DNA from: Salinispira pacifica
GTDB lineage: Bacteria; Spirochaetota; Spirochaetia; DSM-27196; Salinispiraceae
DNA: 64,000 nucleotides
Direction of reading: 5' to 3'
NCBI RefSeq assembly: GCF_000507245.1
Contig: NC_023035.1
Span: 1,341,501 to 1,405,500 of the forward strand
The notes below the pieces were generated by a model that did not search any database, had not been told where the DNA came from, and saw only the letters and a program-made list of their open reading frames with translations. Made by a program: the position numbers and the translations under genes. Below are positions 26,912 to 35,833 of this stretch, one piece after another; position 1 is the first letter of the stretch; each line of letters opens with the position of its first letter.

Positions 26912-27103
26912 CTATGCTGCATCATGTATTCTGCTTTGAAAATTCTGACGAATCAAGCGTAACTGCTTGCGTACTCTCCGCCTGTAACGGTATTCATCCA
27001 CCAGAGCGAGCAGCTTTTCAATGCTACCCAGCAATAGTATAAGGGGAATGATCCCTGCAGCCACGATAAGTGTTCCTTCGATTGCGCTCATAGTAATGTC
27101 CAT
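26912..27103 (-). CDS. Small membrane protein
   Basis: This 63-residue protein has one transmembrane helix (about residues 6-28, GTLIVAAGIIPLILLLGSIEKLLALV), then a strongly basic amphipathic tail (YRYRRRVRKQLRLIRQ). A strong ribosome binding site, GGAGGAG, five to six bases before the ATG at 27103, argues that it is a real gene. No family is recognised. The basic tail could contact membrane phospholipid, DNA or RNA. Confidence 0.65.
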   Translation of the reverse strand: MDITMSAIEGTLIVAAGIIPLILLLGSIEKLLALVDEYRYRRRVRKQLRLIRQNFQSRIHDAA

Positions 27104-27455
27104 AATACTCCTCCGTATCTGCAGATAAGCAAATGCTGTGCCATGATGCATTCAGAACATCAGAAAAAGCATAGTCTTAATAACGTGTTGCACATAAAAG
27201 AAATACAGACAGTCAGAAATACAGATCCTTCTCATATCTACCTGAAGAAAAAATCTGTGGAAAAGAGAAGGTAAAAAAATGAGCGGAAAGCAAAAAAATT
27301 ACATACTGATCTCACAGGTTTTACCCGGCAATTGCCCATTTTTCTTTGTGATGTGTAGATACTGAATATCATTCAAGTTATAGTTTGAAGTGACAGTCGC
27401 CGGCATTCAGTCGGTGTGACAAACCTGAAACAACACAGCCAGACAGGAGGCATCA
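27104..27455. other. Intergenic region without recognised genes
   Basis: The region is AT-rich in its middle. I see no open frame with a ribosome binding site. It must hold the divergent promoters of the small membrane protein and of the VOC gene; TTATAG at about 27379 may be a -10 box for the latter. No hairpin terminator or RNA motif is evident. Confidence 0.5.
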
Positions 27456-27851
27456 ATGCTGCGTACCAGGGAATTCACCGTAGTCAGGCATACACGGAAT
27501 TACCACATCATGAGGAAATTCTATGAGGAAATTCTGGGTCTCACTGCAGTACGGGAATGGGACCGGGGCACCAATGACAGAGGAGTTCTGCTCTCCCCGG
27601 GTGAAATGAGCGGAAACGCGCTGATCGAAATAATTCAGCTGAATGATGTGGCAGTGCCCAATGCCCCGTCACCGGTAAATCTTGAACTGAGCCTGGAAGT
27701 GGAGGACGTAAATTCTATTTATACACAGCTTCTGGAACATAAAATGCCCATTGCCCGGAAACTCATGGAGGATCCCTGGGGCCACAGCAGTTTTGGAATT
27801 GATGACCCCGAAGGTCTGAGAATTTGGGTGTATCAGGTGAATGCATCCTGA
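27456..27851 (+). CDS. VOC (glyoxalase/bleomycin-resistance) family protein
   Basis: The protein has 131 residues, one VOC unit. It shows the paired beta-alpha-beta-beta-beta modules: FTVVRHTRNYHIMRKFYEEILGL first, then NLELSLEVEDVNSIYTQLLEHK, ending in FGIDDPEGLRIWVYQV. A possible metal ligand set is His in VVRH and Glu in DPEGLRIWV-type positions, but the substrate cannot be inferred. CAGGAGG precedes the ATG. It stands alone upstream of the ribonucleotide reductase gene. Confidence 0.85.
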   Translation: MLRTREFTVVRHTRNYHIMRKFYEEILGLTAVREWDRGTNDRGVLLSPGEMSGNALIEIIQLNDVAVPNAPSPVNLELSLEVEDVNSIYTQLLEHKMPIARKLMEDPWGHSSFGIDDPEGLRIWVYQVNAS

Positions 27852-27930
27852 GCAGGCCGTCGGTCCCGCCGGCACGGGTTGTGCCACGCCGGAAAATTCA
27901 CGTAATTTTTGCCTTTTATGCGGCGGTGCA

Positions 27931-27959
27931 TTGAAGCCCCGTCCCCTCTATGCTATATT
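27931..27959 (+). promoter_or_regulatory. Promoter of the ribonucleotide reductase gene
   Basis: TTGAAG at 27931-27936 and TATATT at 27954-27959 are 17 bases apart. Transcription would start near 27966, directly before the first NrdR-type box, so bound repressor would block the start. Confidence 0.6.
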
Positions 27960-27969
27960 TTTTCGAACA

Positions 27970-28028
27970 ACGCTATATATGGTGGTTAAATCCCTTGAAT
28001 AAGCGGATATAACCACTTAATATAGTAT
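27970..28028. promoter_or_regulatory. Two NrdR-type operator boxes
   Basis: Box 1 at 27970-27985 (ACGCTATATATGGTGG) matches 13 of 16 positions of the NrdR consensus ACACTATATATAGTGT. Box 2 at 28013-28028 (CCACTTAATATAGTAT) matches 12 of 16. Their centres are 43 bases apart, about four helical turns, which places them on one face of the DNA. NrdR binds such pairs cooperatively and represses nrd genes when dATP is abundant. Confidence 0.7.
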
Positions 28029-28054
28029 GAGAAAATTACACAGGGAGGGCAATC

Positions 28055-30349
28055 ATGCCAGAGGGTAAACTCATCGATGTTCAAAAGGTGGAGCTTCAAG
28101 CAGATGAAAAGCTTGATATCACACTGGAGGAAGGTTTTACCATGCCGGAAACCATTCTCAAAAGAGATGGAAACAAGCAGGAATTCCAGCCCATTCGAAT
28201 TAAGAAGGCCATGGAGCGTTGTTTCCAGAGTATCGGCGAAGAACCCAAGGCAAATCTGGTCGAACTCACTAACCAGATTGTAAATGTGGTTGCCGTGAAG
28301 TATCAGACTCCGACAGTGGAGCAGGTTCAGGATATCGTGGAGATGGTACTCCAGGCTGCAGGGGAGTACGCAGCAGCAAAAGCCTATATTCTCTACCGTG
28401 CATCCCATGCGGAAATACGGAAGACCCGGCCGGTTCCCCCGGAAGTGCAGAAGGCCTTCGATGAATCCGACAGCTATTTTCCCACCCAGCTGCAGAAGTT
28501 TCAGTTTTACGATAAATACAGCCGCTTTAATTATGATGTTGGCCGCCGGGAAACATGGATTGAAACGGTGAACAGAGCTGTGGATTTCATGAAGGAGCTC
28601 AGCAAGAACAAACTCAGTGAAAGCGATTATAACCGGATTCGCAAGGGTATTCTCGAAATGAAGGTAATGCCTTCAATGCGTCTTCTGGCCATGGCCGGAG
28701 CACCGGCTGAGCGCAGCAATATTGCAATTTACAACTGCTCCTACCTGCCGGTGGACAGCATCGATTCATTTGTGGAAGCGCTGATCATCTCCATGAACGG
28801 CTGTGGTGTCGGCTTCTCCGTTGAGCGCCAGTACATCGAACAGATGCCCAGAATCAAACGCCAGACAGGCACCAAGCGCCCCAATTATGTGGTGGAAGAC
28901 ACCTCCGAAGGCTGGGCCAAGTCTTTGCGCTACGGTCTGGAAACCTGGTTCGCAGGAGAAGATGTGGATTTCGATTTCAGTGAGGTTCGTCCTGCGGGTG
29001 CGCCCCTGAAAATCAAGGGCGGCAGGGCAAGCGGTCCCGAGCCCCTGCGTCAGATGCTTCTCTTCGCCCGGGATAAAATCCTCGCCCGACAGGGCAGATT
29101 CATGACCAGTCTGGATGCCCATGACATTATGTGCTCGGTTGGCGGTGCAGCGGTATCCGGCGGGGTTCGCCGAACTGCCATGATCAGTCTCTTTGATTAC
29201 GATGATACCGACATGCGCCACTGCAAAGACGGTGATTTCTGGATCAAAAATAGCCAGCGCTGGAATGCCAACAATTCCGCTGTGTGGCCCAATCGGGAAC
29301 TCACACAGGAAGAGATTGCACGGTTCGTTCTGGATATGGTGAGTTCCGGAAGGGGCGAACCGGGAATTTTCAACCGCCGTGCAGCGGTGGATAACCGTCC
29401 CGAACGCCGGGCGGTACAGGAGTTCGGCACCAATCCCTGCGGTGAAATCATTCTCAGACCCTATCAGTTCTGTAATCTCAGCTCTGCGGTGGCCCGTCCC
29501 ACAGACAGTTTCGAAGATCTGAAGGAAAAGGTTGAGCTTGCGGCGATGATTGGAACCATTCAGAGTATGGCAACCAACTTCCCTGGGCTCAGAGATGTCT
29601 GGAAGAAGAATTCCGAGGAAGAGCGGCTTTTGGGCGTGGATCTGAATGGCCAGATGGATGCTCCGCTGGCTCAGGATCCGGATGTTCAGAGCCGGCTGCG
29701 GTATGTAGCGGTTGAGACCAACCGAATTTACGCAAAGAAACTGGGAATTAATCAGAGCGCATCTGTTACTGCAGTTAAGCCTTCGGGAAACTCCAGTCAG
29801 CTGCTGAACAGCTCTTCCGGCCTTCATAGCCGCTGGGCGCCCTACTATGTGCGCAATGTCCGGGTAGGCGCCCACACTCCCGTGTACCGGGTATTGAAGG
29901 ATGAGGGTGTGCCCATGGATCCTGAGAACGGGCAGAATGTCGAGAACGCCACCACCTGGGTTGCCCACTTTCCGGTGAAGAGTCCCGATGACGCCCAGAC
30001 TCGGGGTGACCGGAGCGCTATTGCCCAGTGTGAGTACTGGCTTCAAAACAAGATCCACTATACCGAGCACAACCCCAGCGTGACCATCACCTACAAGCCG
30101 GATGAAGTGATCGACATCATCCACTGGATCTGGAAACATCAGGATAAGATCGGCGGAATGGCCTTCCTCCCCGCAGCAGACGCCCAGTACGAACAGATGC
30201 CGTATGAGGAAATTGATGCGGATACATTCGAGAAGCTGTCCAAGAAATTTCCCATCATTGACTTTGCCAAGATCTACCGATATGAGGAAAAGGATCTGAC
30301 CACCGCTGCACAGGAACTGGCCTGCATGGCAGGAAACTGCGATATATAA
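28055..30349 (+). CDS. nrdJ: Adenosylcobalamin-dependent (class II) ribonucleotide reductase with ATP cone
   Basis: The 764-residue protein begins with an ATP-cone (about 30-120: ILKRDGNKQEFQPIRIKKAMERCF). The catalytic barrel shows IYNCSYLPVDSID, GCGVGFSVE, GGVRRTAMISL, the family motif NPCGEI and the closing redox pair CMAGNC. It reduces ribonucleotides by a cobalamin-generated thiyl radical and needs no oxygen. The layout fits the monomeric triphosphate-reductase type. AGGGAGG precedes the ATG. Upstream boxes predict NrdR control. A terminator follows. Confidence 0.93.
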   Translation: MPEGKLIDVQKVELQADEKLDITLEEGFTMPETILKRDGNKQEFQPIRIKKAMERCFQSIGEEPKANLVELTNQIVNVVAVKYQTPTVEQVQDIVEMVLQAAGEYAAAKAYILYRASHAEIRKTRPVPPEVQKAFDESDSYFPTQLQKFQFYDKYSRFNYDVGRRETWIETVNRAVDFMKELSKNKLSESDYNRIRKGILEMKVMPSMRLLAMAGAPAERSNIAIYNCSYLPVDSIDSFVEALIISMNGCGVGFSVERQYIEQMPRIKRQTGTKRPNYVVEDTSEGWAKSLRYGLETWFAGEDVDFDFSEVRPAGAPLKIKGGRASGPEPLRQMLLFARDKILARQGRFMTSLDAHDIMCSVGGAAVSGGVRRTAMISLFDYDDTDMRHCKDGDFWIKNSQRWNANNSAVWPNRELTQEEIARFVLDMVSSGRGEPGIFNRRAAVDNRPERRAVQEFGTNPCGEIILRPYQFCNLSSAVARPTDSFEDLKEKVELAAMIGTIQSMATNFPGLRDVWKKNSEEERLLGVDLNGQMDAPLAQDPDVQSRLRYVAVETNRIYAKKLGINQSASVTAVKPSGNSSQLLNSSSGLHSRWAPYYVRNVRVGAHTPVYRVLKDEGVPMDPENGQNVENATTWVAHFPVKSPDDAQTRGDRSAIAQCEYWLQNKIHYTEHNPSVTITYKPDEVIDIIHWIWKHQDKIGGMAFLPAADAQYEQMPYEEIDADTFEKLSKKFPIIDFAKIYRYEEKDLTTAAQELACMAGNCDI

Positions 30350-30490
30350 TCTGTGAGACCTAGCCGGTCCGGCATTTCGGACTGTAATTCCGGAATGGGA
30401 TTCCGTTCTGGGGCAAATGATCTGTCACCACGGAAAACCGGCAGATTGCATAGAAAAGTCGGCACAGGGTGAAAAAAGCCATATTCCAAG

Positions 30491-30530
30491 CGGGCCGGGT
30501 GAGTTTACCTCTCCGGCCCGTTTTATTTTT
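30491..30530 (+). terminator. Rho-independent terminator after the ribonucleotide reductase gene
   Basis: CGGGCCGG at 30491-30498 pairs with CCGGCCCG at 30513-30520, followed by TTTTATTTTT. The T-run overlaps the stop codon of the convergent transporter gene. The 140 bases between the stop at 30349 and this hairpin hold no recognised feature. Confidence 0.9.
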
Positions 30531-31578
30531 GATCACCCGAAGATTTCACCGGGCTCAATCCCGGAATTCCCAGCCGTCCCACGATCAGCTGGAGTGCGTG
30601 GTAGACGATCAGGAGGGTAATTCCTCCGTCCACAGCTGCTCCCATGGCTTTCAGCTGGTGAAGCAGGGGAAGGCCCATGGCCATGGTCTTTTGGGTTCCC
30701 AGAAAAAACAGGGCGGTTTGCTCATCTTCCGGGAGCCTGCGTCCCGCTGTGAGAGTGATCCGTGCAATAGAAGCATAGAGCAGGGCTGCCAGAATGAATG
30801 ATACTCCCAGGCTCATTCCTCCTGTACTCTTCATGGGAGAGAGAAGAACAATCAGCAGTATGATCAGCTGTGAGATAGCCCCTCCGGGCAGCTTCCGTCT
30901 CGGCGATTTTCCGTAGGACATAATCAGACGGAGCAGTGTTCCGCCGATCAGGGGAACTCCCGCATTGATCAGCAGGGAGAGAACCATGCCTGCAGCTTCC
31001 GTTGGGGAAAACCCGGCGCTCCCTAATTGCAGCAGAAGAGAAACCAGCAGGGGAGAAAGAAGGATTCCCAGAATGTTTGCCAGTACAGCATTGATCAATG
31101 CCAGTTCTGAGGCCCCTCCCTCCAGCCGGGTGTATACCGTTGAACTTGATACGGTGGTGGGCAGGACGCTGAGCAGGAGAACCGCGGAGGGGAGTCCCAG
31201 GGCGGCAAGTCCGGGGGCCAGCGATTCCAGGGATGTGAGAATCAGCGCCGCAGGTATGCCGCACAGCAGGGGAAAGATGAAAAAAATTGTAAGTTGGCTC
31301 CTGAGGTGAAAATCCGACCGTTTCAGACTACGGATTAGCACCGAAACATCCATGCCCAATCCCTGGATAAAAAACAGGACGGCCACCAGAAGATTTCCCA
31401 GGGCTGAGATTTCAACCACGCTGTCCAGGAGATCTTTGGGGTGCCAATTGGGAGACATTTGATGTATAATAAGTACAGTCAGCAGAGCTATTATGAACCA
31501 GCTGCTGCGTAAACGCCCTGCGATACCCGGACCTCCGGAGTTTTCTCCGGAATGCTTTATCCTGGAAGATTGCGGCAT
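30523..31578 (-). CDS. SBF-like (YfeH-type) bile acid:sodium symporter family transporter
   Basis: The 351-residue protein has about ten membrane helices. It carries family-like crossover signatures: LPSAVLLLSVLPTTVSSSTVYTRLEGG in the first half and ALFFLGTQKTMAMGLPLL in the second, as in the SBF_like (DUF4137) group that includes E. coli YfeH. Members probably move organic anions with sodium, but the substrate is unknown. AAAGGA before the ATG at 31578 supports the start; a longer frame begins at 31626. It is divergent from the large spirochaetal gene. Confidence 0.82.
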   Translation of the reverse strand: MPQSSRIKHSGENSGGPGIAGRLRSSWFIIALLTVLIIHQMSPNWHPKDLLDSVVEISALGNLLVAVLFFIQGLGMDVSVLIRSLKRSDFHLRSQLTIFFIFPLLCGIPAALILTSLESLAPGLAALGLPSAVLLLSVLPTTVSSSTVYTRLEGGASELALINAVLANILGILLSPLLVSLLLQLGSAGFSPTEAAGMVLSLLINAGVPLIGGTLLRLIMSYGKSPRRKLPGGAISQLIILLIVLLSPMKSTGGMSLGVSFILAALLYASIARITLTAGRRLPEDEQTALFFLGTQKTMAMGLPLLHQLKAMGAAVDGGITLLIVYHALQLIVGRLGIPGLSPVKSSGDQK

Positions 31579-31598
31579 AGAATATCCTTTACACAGAT

Positions 31599-33185
31599 TT
31601 GGAGAGCATTTTGGAGGATACAGCACTCAGCCCCACACCAGAAGAGATCGCCAAGAATCGGCGAAGCATCAAACGCCACATTCCGGTTCAGGGCTTCTTC
31701 CAATATCTCTCTTCAGATTTGTTGGGAATCCGCCAGTTTGCCCGGAACAACGGTATCATAAAGTTTTCATTTTTCATATTCATGCGGCTGGACAGTCAGC
31801 TCCCCCAGCGCTTCATCCAGCAGATACAGCGCTCTCTGGCCGAACCTCTTCACAAGGCTCTATATCCGGTGGTGGAAAGCGGCTGGAGATTTTTCCAGAA
31901 GCTGGAGTACAACAAGCTTATATATCTCTATCATTTTTCCCGGGAGATAGCCGGGCTTGAACCGGCCACATTCAATCAGTCTCCGGCAAAGATCCTGGAT
32001 CACATGCGCCATATTGAAACCGCATATTATATCTTTTACAGCGATTCAAGTCTGCTGGCATCTCTGGAGCGTCAACTGGAGCTGTATGCCAAGCTGGGAA
32101 ATGTACAGAAATTTCCTGTGGATGGAATAATCCGTGCAATACAGATGCTGCTGTCCAGAAACTCCCAGCGTCTCACCCTATACTCGCTGTTTGTGTCCCT
32201 CAACTCCATGCATCATAAGCAGTTCTGTGATCTGGAAGATGTTATTACCGAGGAACGGCGAAGTTATTTTGATGCGGATCATTTCGATATAGATGAACAT
32301 CTTCGTCCCCTTCTGGAGAATTACACCAGTGAAGTGATAATCTCCATCCGGAACCAGATGAAGAACCATAACGAAACCGCCTTATACAAGGGGCTTCTCC
32401 CTCCGGGCAGCACATCCGGTAAACACCAACCCAAGCTGCTCAAACAGTTTTATAACGGAAATTCGGGAAATGAAGACCGTTTTACCCCTGAGTTTGAGAA
32501 TCTGCACAGTTTTCTGGTGGTGTTTTCCCAGAAAGTGCTGATTGAATTTCGGGGTATACTTATGTCGGAAGTAACTGTCACCGGCAAAAAGAAGGTTCGT
32601 ATTTTCGATACTGCGGTGTTCTCCAATTACTTCAAGCGAATAGCCTATATTAAAGATAAGCTGGATAAAGCCATGCTTAAGGTTCCCCAGTTCTCAAGGG
32701 TGCGATATTTACGGGTACTCTCGGAGGGGAGCATGGCGGTCAGCACCAGCGAGGAACCCATTTTCAGCAGCGTGTCCGAACTTCTTTCCCTCTATTTTCA
32801 GATGGCCCGGACCCTAGCCAGGGTGCTTGCCCATGGGGCGAAGGCGAAAAACGAAGCTGCGGTACCGGTGATTCGACCGATTGTATATGAGGAGATGCAG
32901 TTCTTCATCCCCTTCGAGAGCAGCCTTCAATACAGCTCGGCATTTCTGGCGGGGCAGACGGTTCGGGATGCACTGCGTACCGTGGCGAAAGTTTTGCTCC
33001 AGCTCTGTCTGGAGCTCAGGGAGTCGGAGCTTGTTACGATTATCAACAAAGACATACATACCATGGAGACATTAAAAAATCTGATCAAAGAACTGAAAAG
33101 AATCAGCTCTCCATCCCGCTACATGGAGCTCCGTGAAGAACTCGGGATAAGGGAGCTTGAGCTGGAACCTGCTCCGGAAAAATAG
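31599..33185 (+). CDS. Large uncharacterised spirochaetal protein
   Basis: The 528-residue soluble protein is helix-rich with many aromatic residues and no signal peptide. Sections such as FFQYLSSDLLGIRQFARNNG, DHMRHIETAYYIFYSDSS and PVIRPIVYEEMQFFIPFESS look conserved in style but match no named family I can defend; DUF5312-like spirochaetal proteins come to mind. The start is uncertain: TTG at 31599, or TTG at 31611 with GGAGA five bases before it. The downstream glycosyltransferase-like gene is 76 bases away with its own promoter. Confidence 0.7.
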   Translation: MESILEDTALSPTPEEIAKNRRSIKRHIPVQGFFQYLSSDLLGIRQFARNNGIIKFSFFIFMRLDSQLPQRFIQQIQRSLAEPLHKALYPVVESGWRFFQKLEYNKLIYLYHFSREIAGLEPATFNQSPAKILDHMRHIETAYYIFYSDSSLLASLERQLELYAKLGNVQKFPVDGIIRAIQMLLSRNSQRLTLYSLFVSLNSMHHKQFCDLEDVITEERRSYFDADHFDIDEHLRPLLENYTSEVIISIRNQMKNHNETALYKGLLPPGSTSGKHQPKLLKQFYNGNSGNEDRFTPEFENLHSFLVVFSQKVLIEFRGILMSEVTVTGKKKVRIFDTAVFSNYFKRIAYIKDKLDKAMLKVPQFSRVRYLRVLSEGSMAVSTSEEPIFSSVSELLSLYFQMARTLARVLAHGAKAKNEAAVPVIRPIVYEEMQFFIPFESSLQYSSAFLAGQTVRDALRTVAKVLLQLCLELRESELVTIINKDIHTMETLKNLIKELKRISSPSRYMELREELGIRELELEPAPEK

Positions 33186-33261
33186 CGGAGCATCCGGCAC
33201 TGGAAAATCCCTTACATAGAGCCTACACTGGATTATATAATTAATGTTTGAGGAAGGCTCT

Positions 33262-34808
33262 GTGTCTAAACAATACCCCAATCTTCCCGGCTCCCGACAG
33301 CAGGATTTTTATCTTTTCGGAAATGTCATGAGTAAAAAAGCGCTGTCCAAAGCACGCCGGCGCTACCTGCGTCTGGCACGCCGATACGGGAATCCGGATT
33401 CCCTGTACTACCCCTTGACGCTTCACACCGCCGCACAGGGGGCCAGCATCTTCGGGATGCGCTATCTGAACTCTGCAGACCATCCCCAAAAATGGTCAGG
33501 AACGGACGGAGCTGAATACTGCGATCTGAGCTCCGTGGACAATCCCATTATCATAGGAACCATCCGAATGGGCTTCGGTCATTACCGAATCGCCCTTGCC
33601 CTTGCTTCAGTGGCCAGTTTTCTGGGGTACACACCTGTGTGGCTCGATCTTCTGGATAATCCGAAAACAATTGCCAGCAAAATAATTACCGGTCTTGAGG
33701 GGCTGTACAGCTGGGGCAGCAGGCTGAGTGAACGGCTCCCTTTGTTCAATGCGCTTATTTGGGAGAAGGTCACCGACAGAATCGCCCGGAAGCTTGAATA
33801 TCAGCTGCGGGACTGGCATATGAGCAGATTCTTCGCGCCCAGCATCAGAGCCATACCTGAAGATATCCCGTTTCTGTCGGTTCATCCCTGGGCCGCCCAG
33901 GCTGCCATTCACGGGGGTTAAAGAGGGTTATTACCGCAATTCCAGATAACCTTGCTCTGGCATTTCATCTGGCACCGGGCAGTATTCACTGTGTCCAGGG
34001 TCCGTCGGCCTATCAGGGGTATCGTACACTCAGAAATATGGGGCGGAAGGGGCAGGTGCTCAAGCCCATGTCTCCGGAACATGTGAAGTACAGCGGCCAT
34101 TTTGTGGATCATGAACTGGTGGTGCATGCACAGGAAGACTGTGACCGCCGTATCAGGCGGCATCAAAAGGATGAGACCAGACGTTTCCTGCTCACAATAG
34201 GAGGGGCGGGGGCTCAGATGAAAAAATTCCAGTTTATTATCCGGCAGCTGAGTTTAAAGCTTCGCAAGCAGAGGATGGCCCTCTTTGTGAACCTTGGGGA
34301 TCATGGCAAACTGCTGGATCCTCTGCTGAGCTTCCTGGAGGATCTGGGGCTGGATACCCGGGTGTACCGCAGCTGGGAGGACAGTTTTGCATTTGCCCGG
34401 GAAGCATATGATTCCCCTGTGCATGGGGTGCACGTGTTTCTCCATGATGAGGTGCTTCCGGCGGTGTATATCACCAATCTGCTCATGAGGTCATCGGACC
34501 TTCTGATCACCAAACCTTCGGAGCTTTCGTTTTATCCGGTGCCCAAGCTCTTTATCCAGCGGGTGGGCCGGCATGAAGCCTGGGGAGCCATCAGGGGTGC
34601 GGAAATCGGGGACAGTACCATGGAGACGGTGGGTGAGAATAATCTCATACAAACCCTGAACCTCCTGAGCGAGAGCCGGGATCTGATCCCCATGATGTGT
34701 GAAAATATTCTCAATAACCTTGAATCCGGCATATACCACGGCGCATACAAGGTTATTGATTTTGCGGTTCAGGGCAGCGGTTCCTCTCTGGAGAGTACAA
34801 ACAGCTGA
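33262..34808 (+). pseudogene. Glycosyltransferase-like (MGDG synthase type) gene with a frameshift
   Basis: One protein family is split over two frames. The first frame (33262-33921) contains IIGTIRMGFGHYRIALALASVASFLGY and ends HPWAAQAAIHGG-stop. The second resumes at about 33918 as LKRVITAIPDNLALAFHLAPGSIHC and runs to 34808. The break is in a run of five G at 33913-33917; one extra G would join the frames. The sequence looks like a GT28/MGDG synthase-type glycosyltransferase with two Rossmann domains (FLLTIGGAGAQMKK in the second). GTG 33262 has AGGAAGG upstream. It could be a true pseudogene, a phase-variable gene or a sequence error. Confidence 0.75.
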
Positions 34809-35782
34809 TACCACTCTTCCCGGCTCAGCAGACTTCCGTCAGCTCCTGCACAGGCTGCCATGCGGCCTGAGTGGGTTGAACCGATCACCGGAACAATTCC
34901 CGCCGGATGACGCATGAGCCAGGACAGCACTATTGCCTCCGGAGAGCTGTCTTTTTCTGCAGCCAGAGCAGACACGTAATCCCGCAGCCGTTGTTCGGAT
35001 TCTGAAAGATCTGCGGCACCGCCGCTGTATCTTCCCCGGAACAGGGGCGACCATGCCTGGAGCTGGATGTCTTCGCTCATGCAGTATTCCAGGGTTCCCT
35101 GACTTCGCAGAGCCCGGTCTCCATGATTCTGGTTAATCAGCACTCCTGCCTCGATCAGGTTCCGGTGCCCGAGGCTGATCTCCATCTGATTCACCGTAAT
35201 TTCAATTTCTCCCAGTTTTTTCAGAGCCTGGATTTGGGATGCGGAGTGGTTGCTCACTCCCACATAGTGTATGAGACCTTCGTTCTGAAGTTTGCGAAGT
35301 TCTCTCCCCAGAGCCGGTATGTCGGCCAGAGGATCAGGGCGGTGAAGCAGAAACAGATCCAGGTAACCGCAGTTCAACCTTTCAAGGATACCCTCAACCG
35401 AGGATCTGATGTGTTCAGGAGAGAAATCATAGCGGCCGGGGGTTCCTTCTCCGCCGTCATCGGGAAAACGGATCCCAGCCTTGCTCTGAATGATGATTGA
35501 CTCACGGAATCTGTCTGCCTGTTGTGCAAGGAACCTGCCGAAAAGCTCTTCCGATTTTCCCCGGCAGTAAATATCGGCATGATCGAATGTGGTAAACCCC
35601 AGTTCCAATGCCTTTTCAATTGTGGAAAAGCCCCGTGCAGCCTGCTCATCGGTGAGGGGTGTATCATCCCAGGATGATGCCAGGTTCATACAGCCATAGA
35701 TCAAGTTTTGGCCGCCAATGGCCTCAGAAAGCCGGTTATCCCGGCGCAGGGCGGATATATCCGCCTGATTCAATTGTTTCAT
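34769..35782 (-). CDS. Aldo/keto reductase, YdhF type
   Basis: The 337-residue protein is a TIM-barrel oxidoreductase with the catalytic tetrad: Asp in TTFDHADIYCRGKSE with Tyr, Lys in IIIQSKAGIR and His in LFLLHRPDP. The motif VGVSNHSASQIQAL and the NADP-binding PVIGSTHSGRM complete it. The architecture matches E. coli YdhF. It has no Shine-Dalgarno; TAAGCT lies six bases before the ATG, so it may be leaderless. Its 3' end overlaps the glycosyltransferase-like gene by 40 bases. Confidence 0.9.
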   Translation of the reverse strand: MKQLNQADISALRRDNRLSEAIGGQNLIYGCMNLASSWDDTPLTDEQAARGFSTIEKALELGFTTFDHADIYCRGKSEELFGRFLAQQADRFRESIIIQSKAGIRFPDDGGEGTPGRYDFSPEHIRSSVEGILERLNCGYLDLFLLHRPDPLADIPALGRELRKLQNEGLIHYVGVSNHSASQIQALKKLGEIEITVNQMEISLGHRNLIEAGVLINQNHGDRALRSQGTLEYCMSEDIQLQAWSPLFRGRYSGGAADLSESEQRLRDYVSALAAEKDSSPEAIVLSWLMRHPAGIVPVIGSTHSGRMAACAGADGSLLSREEWYQLFVLSREEPLP

Positions 35783-35833
35783 CTCTACAGCTTAGCTTGC
35801 GGGGACGGTTCATTGTCAAGTATTATTGGCTAC

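Noticed and set aside
33244-33261. ATG at 33244 as start of the glycosyltransferase-like gene
   Set aside because: It lies two bases after the TATAAT box, before the expected start of transcription. GTG 33262 has AGGAAGG in the right place.
33912-33922. Programmed -1 frameshift
   Set aside because: A slippery X-XXY-YYZ heptamer needs six G here but there are five, and no strong downstream stem was found. A simple indel explains it better.
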